NCBI RefSeq assembly: GCF_023256195.1
Contig: NZ_JAGDWX010000013.1
Coordinates: 87,443 to 131,041 of the forward strand
DNA: 43,599 bases
Direction: 5' to 3'
From: Acidithiobacillus sp.
Lineage (GTDB): Bacteria; Pseudomonadota; Gammaproteobacteria; Acidithiobacillales; Acidithiobacillaceae
This document shows positions 1-12,000 of the stretch, one piece after another. Both the position numbers and the translations under genes were made by a program. Numbering within the stretch: the stretch's first letter is position 1; every line of letters begins with the position of its first letter. The notes below the pieces were generated by a model. It saw only the letters and a list, made by a program, of their open reading frames with translations, ran no database searches and had not been told where the DNA came from.

Positions 1-662
1 GCCAGTCCGGCGGCGATGGCGCTGGCAAGGGTACAACCGGTGCCGTGATACTCGCCTGGCCGACGGATCTGGTCCAGGTAGGTGAGGGTGCCGTCTGCGC
101 GGTAGTGGCGGTTACGCAGGCGCTGCGGGTCACGACCGTGCCCGCCACTCACGAGCAGGTGGGGCAGGCCGCTGGCGAGGAGCTGCCGTGCTGCCCGGTC
201 GAGGTCGTCACAGCCCCCGAGCCACCGCGCCTCTGGGGCGTTGGGAGTGGCGACGGTGGCGCGCGGGAAGAGCTCCTCCACCAGGACCCGAGCGAGATCG
301 GCATCGCTCAGCACCTGCCCGCCACCCGCCCGCAGGATGGGATCGAGGACGACCGGCAGATCTGGGTGGGCATCGAGGAAGCGCGCCACGACCCGACCAT
401 TGTCGGCGCTGCCCAGTAGACCTATCTTGATGGCATCGAAGGAGAAATCCGCCACCAGCACCTGCAGCTGTGCGGCCAGATCCTCGGCCGACAGGGCGGT
501 GACCCGCACTACACCGCGCGAGTCCTGAATGGTCCAGGCGGACAGCGCCGTGCAGACGTGCACACCCAGCGCCGCGCCGGTCAGCAGATCTGCCTGCAAA
601 CCGGCGCCGCTGCTGGGGTCGGCACCGGCGATGCTCAGCATCAGGGGCGGTTGTGCCGACAT
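1..662 (-). CDS. thiD: Hydroxymethylpyrimidine (phosphate) kinase, 3' end cut by window
   Basis: Ribokinase-family enzyme that phosphorylates HMP and HMP-phosphate to the pyrophosphate used in thiamine synthesis, in the cytoplasm. About 220 residues are visible; the family is usually about 260-270, so the last 40-50 residues lie beyond position 1. Reading leftward, the N-terminus MSAQPPLMLSIAGADPSSGAG carries the typical GADPSSGAG substrate loop. Further on come the KIGLLG segment, the VVLDPIL segment and, at the window edge, HGTGCTLASAIAAGL, the anion-hole/phosphate loop with the Cys seen in ThiD. The ATG at 662-660 was chosen because it places the conserved start next to the first beta strand; a GTG 18 nt upstream is also in frame. 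It is divergent from the cytochrome gene, with 97 bp between them. Family assignment is strong; the missing C-terminus cannot be checked. Confidence 0.9.
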   Translation of the reverse strand, partial: MSAQPPLMLSIAGADPSSGAGLQADLLTGAALGVHVCTALSAWTIQDSRGVVRVTALSAEDLAAQLQVLVADFSFDAIKIGLLGSADNGRVVARFLDAHPDLPVVLDPILRAGGGQVLSDADLARVLVEELFPRATVATPNAPEARWLGGCDDLDRAARQLLASGLPHLLVSGGHGRDPQRLRNRHYRADGTLTYLDQIRRPGEYHGTGCTLASAIAAGL

Positions 663-759
663 GGGTGGGAAACCGGGATCCACAAGACGCAGGCAGGGAA
701 TTTGCAAGGCATGGCTGCTGATAACATCGTAGAAGGGCCTGAACAGGGAGGGTAACCGA

Positions 760-1500
760 ATGCGGCATTTGCCGGAACTCAGTTTAGCAGAAAAATTGGT
801 ACACACCGGCTTCATTTTTTTGGTCGGTTTGGGCCTACTGGTGGCGGAAGCCTATGTTTACCTTACAGTAGGTGGTAAAAATGGGATGACAGTCCACGCC
901 GTCGTCGTCCACTATTACGGGGATCGCAGCTCCAGCACCCTGCAGTCCGTTCTACCGCAGATGATGAGCTTTGCCGGCATGTCCGCCGCCGACAAACCGA
1001 AGATGACGGCCGCAGTGGACCACTGGATCGCCAATGGCGAGAGCAAGGCCGAGTACGAGAGTCAGATCAAGCCGCTCATCGCTGCCAACTGTCTGAAATG
1101 CCACAGCGTCGCCATGAGCAAACAGCTGCACAATCCGCCCCTGGCAAGCTATGAGGATGTGAAGAAGGTGGCACAGGTGGACACGGGCATGAGTCTCACG
1201 TCCATGCTTCTCAACGGTATGGTGCACCTGACCATGCTGGGAGTGATTTTCTGGATTGCCGGCTGGATCTTCAGCAAGGCGCGATTCCCCACCGTTCCCA
1301 AGCTCATCCTCATCATCCTGCCCTTCATCGCCATGCTGGTGGATTTCTCCGGCTGGTTTCTGACCCACCACAATCCCGCCTTCGTCTGGCTGGTGCTGAT
1401 CGGCGGCGCGCTGTCCTGCCCCGTCGCGCTCCTGGAGATGTTTCTGAGCCTCATCCAGATGTGGTTCCTGAAACCGCGTCCAGAGGCATCCACCGCCTGA
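760..1500 (+). CDS. Membrane-anchored monohaem c-type cytochrome-like protein
   Basis: A 246-residue membrane protein not recognised as a named family. Seen directly: a hydrophobic helix at about residues 14-36, a hydrophilic segment of about 110 residues, then three hydrophobic helices at about 146-170, 180-200 and 207-232. The loop holds C111-L-K-C114-H115, a canonical CxxCH haem c site, within AANCLKCHS. The layout (one N-terminal and three C-terminal helices around a haem loop) implies that the loop is periplasmic, so haem can be attached by the cytochrome c maturation system. Inference: it passes electrons between periplasmic carriers and a membrane partner, in keeping with a chemolithotroph. 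The start at 760 is supported by an upstream AGGGAGGG at about 744-751. A GC-rich hairpin follows the stop, suggesting a single-gene unit. The haem motif is certain as sequence; the function is unknown. Confidence 0.72.
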   Translation: MRHLPELSLAEKLVHTGFIFLVGLGLLVAEAYVYLTVGGKNGMTVHAVVVHYYGDRSSSTLQSVLPQMMSFAGMSAADKPKMTAAVDHWIANGESKAEYESQIKPLIAANCLKCHSVAMSKQLHNPPLASYEDVKKVAQVDTGMSLTSMLLNGMVHLTMLGVIFWIAGWIFSKARFPTVPKLILIILPFIAMLVDFSGWFLTHHNPAFVWLVLIGGALSCPVALLEMFLSLIQMWFLKPRPEASTA

Positions 1501-1514
1501 GTGAGGCCCTGCGA

Positions 1515-1532
1515 CCCCCGCTCCGGCGGGGG
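1515..1532 (+). terminator. GC hairpin after cytochrome gene
   Basis: CCCCCGC (1515-1521), loop TCCG, GCGGGGG (1526-1532): a perfect 7-bp stem 14 nt after the cytochrome stop codon. There is no T-run after it, so intrinsic termination is uncertain; it may instead protect the mRNA 3' end. Confidence 0.4.
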
Positions 1533-1538
1533 CGACTC

Positions 1539-1559
1539 TGTGGATAACTTTGTGGATGA
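1539..1559. promoter_or_regulatory. DnaA-box pair (upstream cluster)
   Basis: TGTGGATAA at 1539-1547 is a perfect TTATCCACA DnaA box on the minus strand. TGTGGATGA at 1551-1559 is a one-mismatch copy in the same orientation, 12 bp away start to start. A further TGTGGAAAA lies at 1700-1708, inside the 3' end of the neighbouring dehydrogenase gene. Between them (about 1596-1652) is a markedly AT-rich patch with TTTAAAATTAATAACC and CAATTTTTTC. Together these resemble one half of a replication origin, or a DnaA-titration/regulation site. The boxes are seen; the origin role is inferred. Confidence 0.6.
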
Positions 1560-1665
1560 AACGATGGGGTCTGGGCTATCCCGCTTCAGGTCCCGTCAAA
1601 AAATCTGCTTTAAAATTAATAACCAATTTTTTCAGTGTCTTATGTTTTTATCCGAAAGTGCCAGT

Positions 1666-2526
1666 CTAACTATCGCTCTTAAGCTCGCTGTCACCGGCGT
1701 GTGGAAAACTTTTTGGACCCGGTGATTCTCCGGCCTCACAGCGGGCTTTTACCGGTACCCGCGCAAAGAAAAAATCGAAGACCGGGATGGGCAGGATCCG
1801 CAGGAGACGACCCACCCAGGCCATCTGCCACGGCACTACCAGCCAGGGTCGACCGCGATCGATGGCACGCCGCATGCGCGCCGCCGCTTGCTCGGCGGGC
1901 ATCAGCCAAGGCATGGGGTAGGCATTTTCCGCCGTCATGGGGGTGGCGATGTAGCCCGGGGCGATACAGGTGACGCGAATGCCGCGCGGGCGCAGTTCGA
2001 GGCGCAGGCTCTCGAGGTAGACGATGAGGCCGGCCTTGGACGCGCAGTAGGCACCGGCGCCGGGCAGACCGCGCAGGCCGGCAACACTGGCAACCCCGGC
2101 TACGCGTGCACCCACTGCGAGATAGGGCAGAAAGGCACTGACGGTATATTGGACACCGACCAGGTTGGTGGCCAGGATCTGGGCGAATACCGCGCGATCC
2201 GCCGGTTCGCTGCTCAGGGTGCCGTGACTGATACCGGCATTGGCGATGAGTACCGAGATCGGCCCCCATTGCGCGTGACAGCGACGGGCGAGGCGATCCA
2301 GGTGGCTAGCGTCGGTGACGTCCGCCTGGGCGACGCAGACATCCGCTCCCTGCTGGCGCGCCGCCGTCGCCGTCTGTTCCAATTCCGGCAGACGTCGACC
2401 GATGAGGAAGAGCCGCGCGGATGCTTCGGCATAGGCCAGCGCCAGAGCCCTGCCGATGCCGCTACCGGCGCCGGTGATGACGATGGTGCGCCCGGACGAA
2501 GCCGAGTGACTGTGGGACACTGCCAA
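1666..2526 (-). CDS. Short-chain dehydrogenase/reductase (SDR), substrate unknown
   Basis: Classical SDR of 286 residues (NAD(P)-dependent oxidoreductase). Motifs in order: the cofactor-binding loop TGAGSGIG near residues 18-25, the stabilising NAGI near residue 95, the active-site Ser in ASVAGLRG, and the catalytic Tyr/Lys in YCASKAG, followed by the PGYIATPM loop. The C-terminal 40-50 residues contain a hydrophobic WVGRLLRILPIPVFDFFF stretch that could dock on a membrane. The start is TTG at 2526, chosen because AGGAGG lies 6 nt upstream; a GTG two codons later is an alternative. The gene stands alone, leftward, between the upstream DnaA-box patch and dnaA, with 288 bp to dnaA. Nothing in the neighbours indicates its substrate. 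Family confident, role unknown. Confidence 0.85.
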   Translation of the reverse strand: MAVSHSHSASSGRTIVITGAGSGIGRALALAYAEASARLFLIGRRLPELEQTATAARQQGADVCVAQADVTDASHLDRLARRCHAQWGPISVLIANAGISHGTLSSEPADRAVFAQILATNLVGVQYTVSAFLPYLAVGARVAGVASVAGLRGLPGAGAYCASKAGLIVYLESLRLELRPRGIRVTCIAPGYIATPMTAENAYPMPWLMPAEQAAARMRRAIDRGRPWLVVPWQMAWVGRLLRILPIPVFDFFFARVPVKARCEAGESPGPKSFPHAGDSELKSDS

Positions 2527-2741
2527 AACGCTCCTCCTGCGCGCAAGGATACCCGATCAGCTTACTCCAGGTAGCTCCTTTCGCCCAGCCGTTGGACGGC
2601 AACCAGGTGACCGCCATGTATGGCCTAATTTTCTGAAAAAACGAAATATTCCTGGCGAGGACAGGAACTTTTGGGGGCCGCGACGACTGGCCACCGGAGG
2701 GGCGGATGGGTATACTGACCGCAGACCTTGTTCCTTGCTAT

Positions 2742-2757
2742 CGTTACACGGGAAACC
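2742..2757. promoter_or_regulatory. parS-like site upstream of dnaA
   Basis: CGTTACACGGGAAACC matches the degenerate parS consensus TGTTNCACGTGAAACA at 13 of 16 positions (mismatches at 1, 10 and 16). It lies 57 bp before the dnaA start codon. It shares the CACGGGAAAC core with the stronger copy at 14370. On its own it is weak, but three other copies occur in this window, which also encodes ParB. Confidence 0.5.
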
Positions 2758-2814
2758 CTTCCTGCACTGCAGCTTGCGGCCAGGATCGGGTCACCACGAC
2801 CAGATAGGATCATC

Positions 2815-4170
2815 ATGAGCAGTCATTCAGCGCCGACAGCGTTGCAAGATGGAGCCGCGCTGTGGTCCGCCCTATGCGTCCAGCTGGAGCTCGTCACCAG
2901 TCCGCAGCAGTTCAACACCTGGCTGCGGCCCCTGCGTGGCGAGCTGCAGGGTCGGGAGTTGCGGCTGCTCGCACCCAACCCCTTCGTGCGCGACTGGGTG
3001 CGTGAGCGTATGGCCGAGTTGGTCCGAGAACAGTTGCAGCAGATCGCGCCGGGCTTCGAGCTGGTCGTCACCCTGGACGACGCGACCGAGACGGCGTCGG
3101 CAACAACGCCAGCCACCCCGACACCCCTCGAAAGAACGGGATCGACGGGTGGCCATCGTCTCAATCCCGCCTTCAGCTTCCAGTCTTACGTCGAGGGCAA
3201 ATCCAACCAGCTGGCTTTGGCAGCAGCCCGACAGGTGGCCGAGCATCCAGGCAAGTCCTACAACCCTCTTTACATCTACGGTGGCGTCGGATTGGGCAAG
3301 ACCCACCTCATGCAGGCCGTCGGCAACGACATACTGCAGCGCCAGCCCGAGGCCAAGGTGCTCTACATCAGCTCCGAAGGCTTCATCATGGATATGGTGC
3401 GTTCGCTGCAGCACAACACCATCAACGACTTCAAACAGCGTTACCGCAAACTGGACGCACTGCTCATCGACGACATCCAGTTCTTCGCCGGCAAGGATCG
3501 TACCCAGGAGGAGTTCTTCCACACCTTCAATGCGCTCTTCGACGGCGGGCGGCAGATCATTATCACCTGCGATCGCTATCCCAAGGAGGTAGAGGGTCTG
3601 GAGGAGCGTCTGCAGTCGCGCTTCGGCTGGGGCCTTACCGTTGCCATCCAGCCCCATGACCTGGAAACCCGCATGGCCATCGTCCTGTGCAAGGCCGAGG
3701 ACCACGGTATCCAACTACCGGAAGAGGTCGCCTTTTTCATTGCCGAAAAGATTCGCTCTCACGTGCGTGAGTTGGAAGGAGCACTGCGGCGCGTCATCGC
3801 CCACGTCAACTTCACCCACAAACCCTATAGTGTGGAATCCGCCAAGGAGGCCCTGCGCGATCTCATCGATGTTCAGAAACGCATGGTCAGTCTCGAAAAT
3901 ATCCAAAAAGTGGTCGCGGATTATTACCACATCCGGGCCTCGGAGATGCAGTCCAAAAGGCGCAATCGCAATGTGGCCAGGCCGCGACAGATGGCCATGG
4001 CCCTGACCAAGGAATTGACCCGGCACAGTCTTCCGGAAATCGGTGAGGCCTTCGGTGGACGTGATCACACCACCGTCCTGCACGCCTGCCGTCAGATCGA
4101 GAAATTACGCCGGGAAAGCCCGCAACTCGAGGAAGATTATAACAATCTCATCCGGATTCTGGGCGCATGA
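2815..4170 (+). CDS. dnaA: Chromosomal replication initiator DnaA
   Basis: AAA+ initiator that binds DnaA boxes, opens the origin and helps load the replicative helicase. The protein has 451 residues, typical for a proteobacterial DnaA. Domain I covers about residues 1-85 (WLRPL...L.APN.F...W), followed by a Thr/Pro/Ala-rich domain II linker (about 90-115). The AAA+ domain starts at NPAFSFQSYVEGKSN; it has Walker A GGVGLGKT at 156-163, Walker B LLIDDIQF at about 216-223, and the sensor region RLQSRFGWG. Domain IV carries the box-binding signature GRDHTTVLHAC from residue 415. The frame stays open to 2728, but ATG 2815 gives the conserved domain I start and has AGGA upstream. It is followed by a 247-bp DnaA-box region, then dnaN. 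A parS-like site upstream hints at ParB-linked control (inference). Confidence 0.98.
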   Translation: MSSHSAPTALQDGAALWSALCVQLELVTSPQQFNTWLRPLRGELQGRELRLLAPNPFVRDWVRERMAELVREQLQQIAPGFELVVTLDDATETASATTPATPTPLERTGSTGGHRLNPAFSFQSYVEGKSNQLALAAARQVAEHPGKSYNPLYIYGGVGLGKTHLMQAVGNDILQRQPEAKVLYISSEGFIMDMVRSLQHNTINDFKQRYRKLDALLIDDIQFFAGKDRTQEEFFHTFNALFDGGRQIIITCDRYPKEVEGLEERLQSRFGWGLTVAIQPHDLETRMAIVLCKAEDHGIQLPEEVAFFIAEKIRSHVRELEGALRRVIAHVNFTHKPYSVESAKEALRDLIDVQKRMVSLENIQKVVADYYHIRASEMQSKRRNRNVARPRQMAMALTKELTRHSLPEIGEAFGGRDHTTVLHACRQIEKLRRESPQLEEDYNNLIRILGA

Positions 4171-4188
4171 GTGCAGGTTCGAAAAAGC

Positions 4189-4197
4189 TGTGGATAA
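4189..4197 (-). promoter_or_regulatory. DnaA box (perfect)
   Basis: TGTGGATAA, the reverse complement of TTATCCACA, 18 nt after the dnaA stop codon. Confidence 0.8.
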
Positions 4198-4267
4198 GCG
4201 CAGGGATAAAGTCCGTACCATTTCGGGATAAGCACGGGCAGGTCGATCCATCCCGACCCATACCAAC

Positions 4268-4276
4268 TTATCCACA
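4268..4276 (+). promoter_or_regulatory. DnaA box (perfect)
   Basis: TTATCCACA on the plus strand, about 77 bp before the start of the AT-rich patch. It faces the copy at 4189. Confidence 0.8.
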
Positions 4277-4352
4277 AGCTATACCGCGGCATACCTTGAA
4301 GAAAAAACCTGTGAAAACAAAGCATTATTACCACCACCCACAGGTGGGAATG

Positions 4353-4401
4353 CCCTTAATAATAACTACAGAAAAAAGAAGATATTTATTATATTTAGCA
4401 T
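4353..4401. other. AT-rich candidate DNA-unwinding element
   Basis: About 50 bp made almost entirely of A and T (TTAATAATAACT, GAAAAAAGAAG, TATTTATTATATTTAG) in an otherwise GC-rich region. It lies between the DnaA boxes and the dnaN ribosome-binding site (GGGGGAGAG, 4403-4411). It may also house the dnaN promoter. Confidence 0.6.
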
Positions 4402-4417
4402 CTGGGGGAGAGACGAT

Positions 4418-5515
4418 ATGAAAATCCGGGTAGAACGCGATACGCTTTTGCCCATGCTCGCCAGTATGGTCAGCGTGGCGGATCGACGGCCGATACAGCC
4501 CATACTCTCCCACCTCTTAGTCAAGGCAGAGGGAGAATCCCTAAGCTGTGTGGCCACGGATCTCGAGGTGCAACTGTACAGCCACGTAGCAGCCCAGGTA
4601 GAACAAGCGGGTGCCTGCGCGATACCGGCCCGCAAGCTCTACGACATCTGCCGCTCCCTGGCGGAAGGGAGCCAGATCGATATCAGCCGAGACAAGGAGC
4701 GCATCGCGCTGCGCTGTGGTTCTGCGCGCTTTCATCTGCAATCGCTGCCCGCAGAACAGTTTCCGGAAAGCGGTGCAGACGACTCCCTCTTTTCCGGACA
4801 CTGCAGCGGCACGGCGCTGCGGGAAGCCCTCTCGGTAGCCGCTACGGCCATGGCCCAGAACGATGCGCGTTTCTTTCTCAACGGGGTCCTTCTGGAAGTG
4901 GCGGAACAGGAACTGCGATGTATCGCTACCGACGGTCACCGCCTTGCACGTATGACCCTGCCTTTTGCCCACGCTGAGGAACTACCCACCTATCAGGGCA
5001 TCATGCCGCGCAAGGCCGTACTCGAACTCAGCCGCCTGCTGGGTGAAGAAGACGTGGAGCTGCGCTTCGGCCACAATGCCATCGTCCTTGCCAACGATAC
5101 CCTCCAGTTCCGCTGCAAGCTCATCGATGCCCGTTACCCCGACTACCGTCGGGTGATCCCCTTCGGCCATCCCGAGCGAGCGCAGTTGGATCGCCAGTCT
5201 CTGAAACAGGCCTTGACTCAGATCAACGTGCTTTCCAGCGACAAGAATCCCGCTTGCGTCCTCAATTTCCGGACAGAGACGCTGGGTCTGCGCAGCCGAA
5301 ATGAAGAGCAGGAAGAGGCCGAAGTGGAAATTCCGGTGCAGTACAGCGGTGCCGGTCTGGAAATCGCCTTCAACAGCCACTATCTGGCCGACTCGACCCA
5401 GATCTTTACCGACCCAGAGATTGCCGTGCAGCTCAAGGACAACAGCAGCAGCGTGCTGTTTACTCCCCTGGAAGGAGACAACCCGCTGTATATCGTCATG
5501 CCCATTCGCCTGTGA
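4418..5515 (+). CDS. dnaN: DNA polymerase III beta sliding clamp
   Basis: Ring-shaped dimer that tethers DNA polymerase III to DNA and docks many repair proteins. The protein has 365 residues, the usual size (366 in E. coli). It begins MKIRVERDTLLPMLASMVSV and shows the three clamp repeats, with RPIQPILSHLLV in the first and GVLLEV...ATDGHRLARM in the second. It ends in YIVMPIRL, the conserved C-terminus that forms part of the protein-binding pocket. GGGGGAGAG sits 6 nt before the ATG. It follows the candidate oriC, and recF starts one base after its stop, so dnaN-recF-gyrB are probably co-transcribed. Confidence 0.98.
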   Translation: MKIRVERDTLLPMLASMVSVADRRPIQPILSHLLVKAEGESLSCVATDLEVQLYSHVAAQVEQAGACAIPARKLYDICRSLAEGSQIDISRDKERIALRCGSARFHLQSLPAEQFPESGADDSLFSGHCSGTALREALSVAATAMAQNDARFFLNGVLLEVAEQELRCIATDGHRLARMTLPFAHAEELPTYQGIMPRKAVLELSRLLGEEDVELRFGHNAIVLANDTLQFRCKLIDARYPDYRRVIPFGHPERAQLDRQSLKQALTQINVLSSDKNPACVLNFRTETLGLRSRNEEQEEAEVEIPVQYSGAGLEIAFNSHYLADSTQIFTDPEIAVQLKDNSSSVLFTPLEGDNPLYIVMPIRL

Positions 5516-5516
5516 G

Positions 5517-8995
<3,479 letters not shown>

Positions 8996-9049
8996 GGACC
9001 ATTTTTCAGAAACATACACGGACACGGCGGCACCCAGGTGGTGTTGCCC

Positions 9050-9056
9050 AGGGGAG
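9050..9056 (+). promoter_or_regulatory. Ribosome-binding site deciding the oxidoreductase start
   Basis: AGGGGAG followed 5 nt later by GTG 9062. The frame is also open to a GTG at 9038, but that codon has no purine-rich sequence before it, so 9062 is preferred. Confidence 0.6.
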
Positions 9057-9061
9057 TCAAG

Positions 9062-12000
9062 GTGCTGACATTCACTGAGGGGAATTTTGCGGATTTTTTC
9101 ACGGCCGAGGGTCTCGCTCGTCTGGATATCGATTTCCAGGCGATGCTTTCGGCCGAGTGGCCGGATCTCGCCCGGCAGCTGGCCGATTACCGTGCCGGCA
9201 AGATAGCGGCCCAGGGTCAAGAGAGCAGCGCGCTGCTGCTGGCCCTGGCGCCCATTCTGGAAGCCTATCTCGCCCGTTTCTTTGCCATCGAGGCGGACAA
9301 TGCCGCCCTGCAGGAAAGCACGCGCGGCCACGATCCGGTCATGGCTTTCAAAAAACATTTCGTGTTGCGCCGCGCCCGCCGATATCGCGGCGAATTCCCC
9401 GAGACCTTTGCCGAGCTGGAGACCTGGCTCGACCGCGAGATCCGACAGGCCCACTTGGATCCCGGCGATCCGGAACTGGCCATTGCCCGCCTGGGCGAAG
9501 CGTGGCTCGCAGATGAGGCAAAACACGCCGAGGCCATCCTCAAGCTCACCCGCTGGTGTGCCCTTGCCCTGAACGATCGCGAAGGCCGGCAACGGGTGGC
9601 GGACTGGCCCAGCTTTCGGCTGCCGCAGCGGGTGGACCACGAGGCCTTGGTGCCCCTGCAGCGCCTTACCACCCGTCCCGATCAGCCCTGGATCGGCGAT
9701 CCGACGCAGCTGCGCCGACGCGACGGTTTCCATCTCACGGATCAGCGTATGGATGCCCGTGGTGTCCAGAGTGAGGTGCACTACTGTCTGTATTGCCACG
9801 ATCACGATGGCGATTTTTGCTCCAAGGGTTTCCCGGAAAAGAAGGGGGTGCCGGAGCTGGGCTTCAAGGTAGATCCGCTGGGTGTGACCCTCACGGGCTG
9901 TCCTCTGGAGGAAAAGATCTCGGAGATGCAGATCCTGCGCCGCGATGGTTTCAACATCGGCGCGTTGGCCATGATCATGGTGGACAACCCCATGCTTCCG
10001 GCCACGGGGCATCGTATCTGCAACGATTGCATGAAGGCCTGCGTCTATCAGAAGCAGGACCCGGTGAATATCCCGCAGGTAGAGACCCGGATCCTGAGCG
10101 ATGTGCTGTCGCTGCCCTATGGCGTCGAGATCTACGATCTCCTCTGCCGCTGGAACCCGCTGCGCCAGACCCAGTATCTGGCAAAGGATTACAATGGCCG
10201 GCGGGTACTGGTGGCGGGTATGGGGCCGGCCGGATTCACCATGGCGCATCACCTGCTCCAAGAGGGCTGTGCGGTGGTGGGCATCGACGGTCTCAAGATC
10301 GAGCCCCTGGCAGAGGACTGGCTGCATCGGCCTGTGCGTTCTTGGGCGGCGCTGCAGGAGGATCTGGACGAGCGGCTGTTGCTGGGGTTCGGGGGCGTTG
10401 CGGAATATGGCATCACCGTGCGCTGGGACAAGAATTTTCTCAAGCTCATCTATCTGAGCCTCGCGCGCCGACCGCTGTTCCAGATCTTCGGTGGCGTGCG
10501 TCTGGGTGGCACGCTGACCTTGGAGGATGCCTGGGCCAGTGGCTTCGATCACGTATGCCTGGCGACGGGTGCGGGGCTGCCCCGGGTATTGTCCTTGCCC
10601 GGCAGTCTCGCTCGCGGCATGCGTCAGGCCAGCGACTTTCTCATGGCGCTGCAGCTCACGGGGGCAGGAAAGCAGAGCAGTCTTGCCAATCTGCAGGTAC
10701 GCCTGCCGGCCGTGGTCATCGGCGGCGGCCTGACGGCCGTGGATACCGCAACGGAGGTCCAGGCTTATTACGTGCGGCAGGTGGAAAAGGTGCTGCAGCG
10801 CTATGAGACTTTGGCCGAGGCGCGCGGGGAGGAGGCGGTACGGGCCGGACTGGGGGCGGAGGATGCGGCGATTCTCGACGAGTTTCTTGAGCACGGTAGG
10901 GCCGTGCGTGCGGAGCGCGCGCGTGCCCGTGCCGCTGGGGAGATGCCCAATTTCATTCCTCTCCTGCAGGCTTGGGGCGGGGTGACTCTGGCCTATCGCA
11001 AGGGCATGCAGCAATCCCCGGCCTACACCCGCAATCACGAGGAACTCATCAAAGCCCTGCAGGAGGGGCTCTTCTACCAGGAGGGCCTCGATCCCCTGCG
11101 CGCCGAGCTGGATGGCTACGGCCACATTGCCGCCATGGTATTTCGACGGATGGAAGAGGTGGAAGGGCGTTGGCGCCCCACGGATACGGAGCTGCGCCTG
11201 CCGGCCCGAGCCGTTTTCGTCGCCGCCGGCACGGTCCCCAACACCATATACGAGCGGGAATACCCAGGTACCCTGACCCTGGATGGCGATCACTTTCAGA
11301 CCTATGTGGGGCACGCCCACAGTCTGCAAACGGTACAGGTAGCCGCAGACTGCAAGGCGCCGGATTTCGGTCCCTTCACCTCCTACCACGATGATCAACA
11401 GCATCGCGTGAGCTTCGTGGGCGATGCTCACCCCGTCTTCCACGGCAGTGTGGTCAAGGCCATCGCCTCGGCCAAGCGCAGCTACCCCGAGCTCATGGAA
11501 CACCTGCGGCAACTGCCCGAACGGCATATCTCCCTTGAGTCCTTTCAGGGGGAGATGGCGCGGCGACTCGGTATGCGTATCCGGCGCATCGATCGCAGCA
11601 ACCCGGCGGTCTGCGAACTCTGGGTGGAGGCTCCGGCGGCCGCCCAGAATTTCCGTCCGGGGCAGTTCTTCCGACTGCAGAGCTATGAGGCAAGCAGTCC
11701 TCTCACCGAGGGCACGCGGCTGCAGATCCCGGTCCTCACGGTCAGTGGCGCCGGAGTCGAGGACGACTGCATCCGTCTCATGGTGCTTCAGTGGGGTACG
11801 GCACCGCGTCTGGTGGGCCGTCTGCGCGAGGGCGATCCCATCGTGCTCATGGGTCCGACGGGAGCACCCACGGACATCCCCCAGAACAAGACCATCCTGG
11901 TGGTGGCGGGGCGCTGGGGCGCAGCCGTGATGATGGATATCGGCCCGGCCCTAAGGGCGGCGGGCAACCGCGTTCTCTACGTCGCCGCGCTGGGAGAGGC

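Larger units (their letters stand above)
4171..4417. other. oriC: Candidate oriC (dnaA-dnaN intergenic region)
   Basis: This region contains two perfect DnaA boxes in opposite orientations: TGTGGATAA at 4189-4197 and TTATCCACA at 4268-4276. Weaker relatives sit near 4203 (GGGATAAAG), 4225 (CGGGATAAG) and 4310 (TGTGAAAAC). From 4353 to about 4401 the sequence turns strongly AT-rich, with short A/T runs just before the dnaN ribosome site, and is a good DNA-unwinding candidate. Boxes next to an AT-rich patch beside dnaA is the standard bacterial origin plan. Cumulative GC skew, which was not computed, would test it. Confidence 0.75.

Noticed and set aside
1501-1725. 74-codon plus-strand frame after the cytochrome gene
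   Set aside because: It covers the hairpin, DnaA boxes and AT-rich patch and overlaps the dehydrogenase gene; no family resemblance.
2728-2814. N-terminal extension of DnaA by 29 residues
   Set aside because: The extension is not DnaA-like and would include the parS-like site; ATG 2815 gives the family start.
9785-9799. CLYCH (CxxCH) in the large oxidoreductase read as a haem c site
   Set aside because: The protein has no export signal, and the cysteines align with Fe-S ligands of the GltD/NfnB entry domain.
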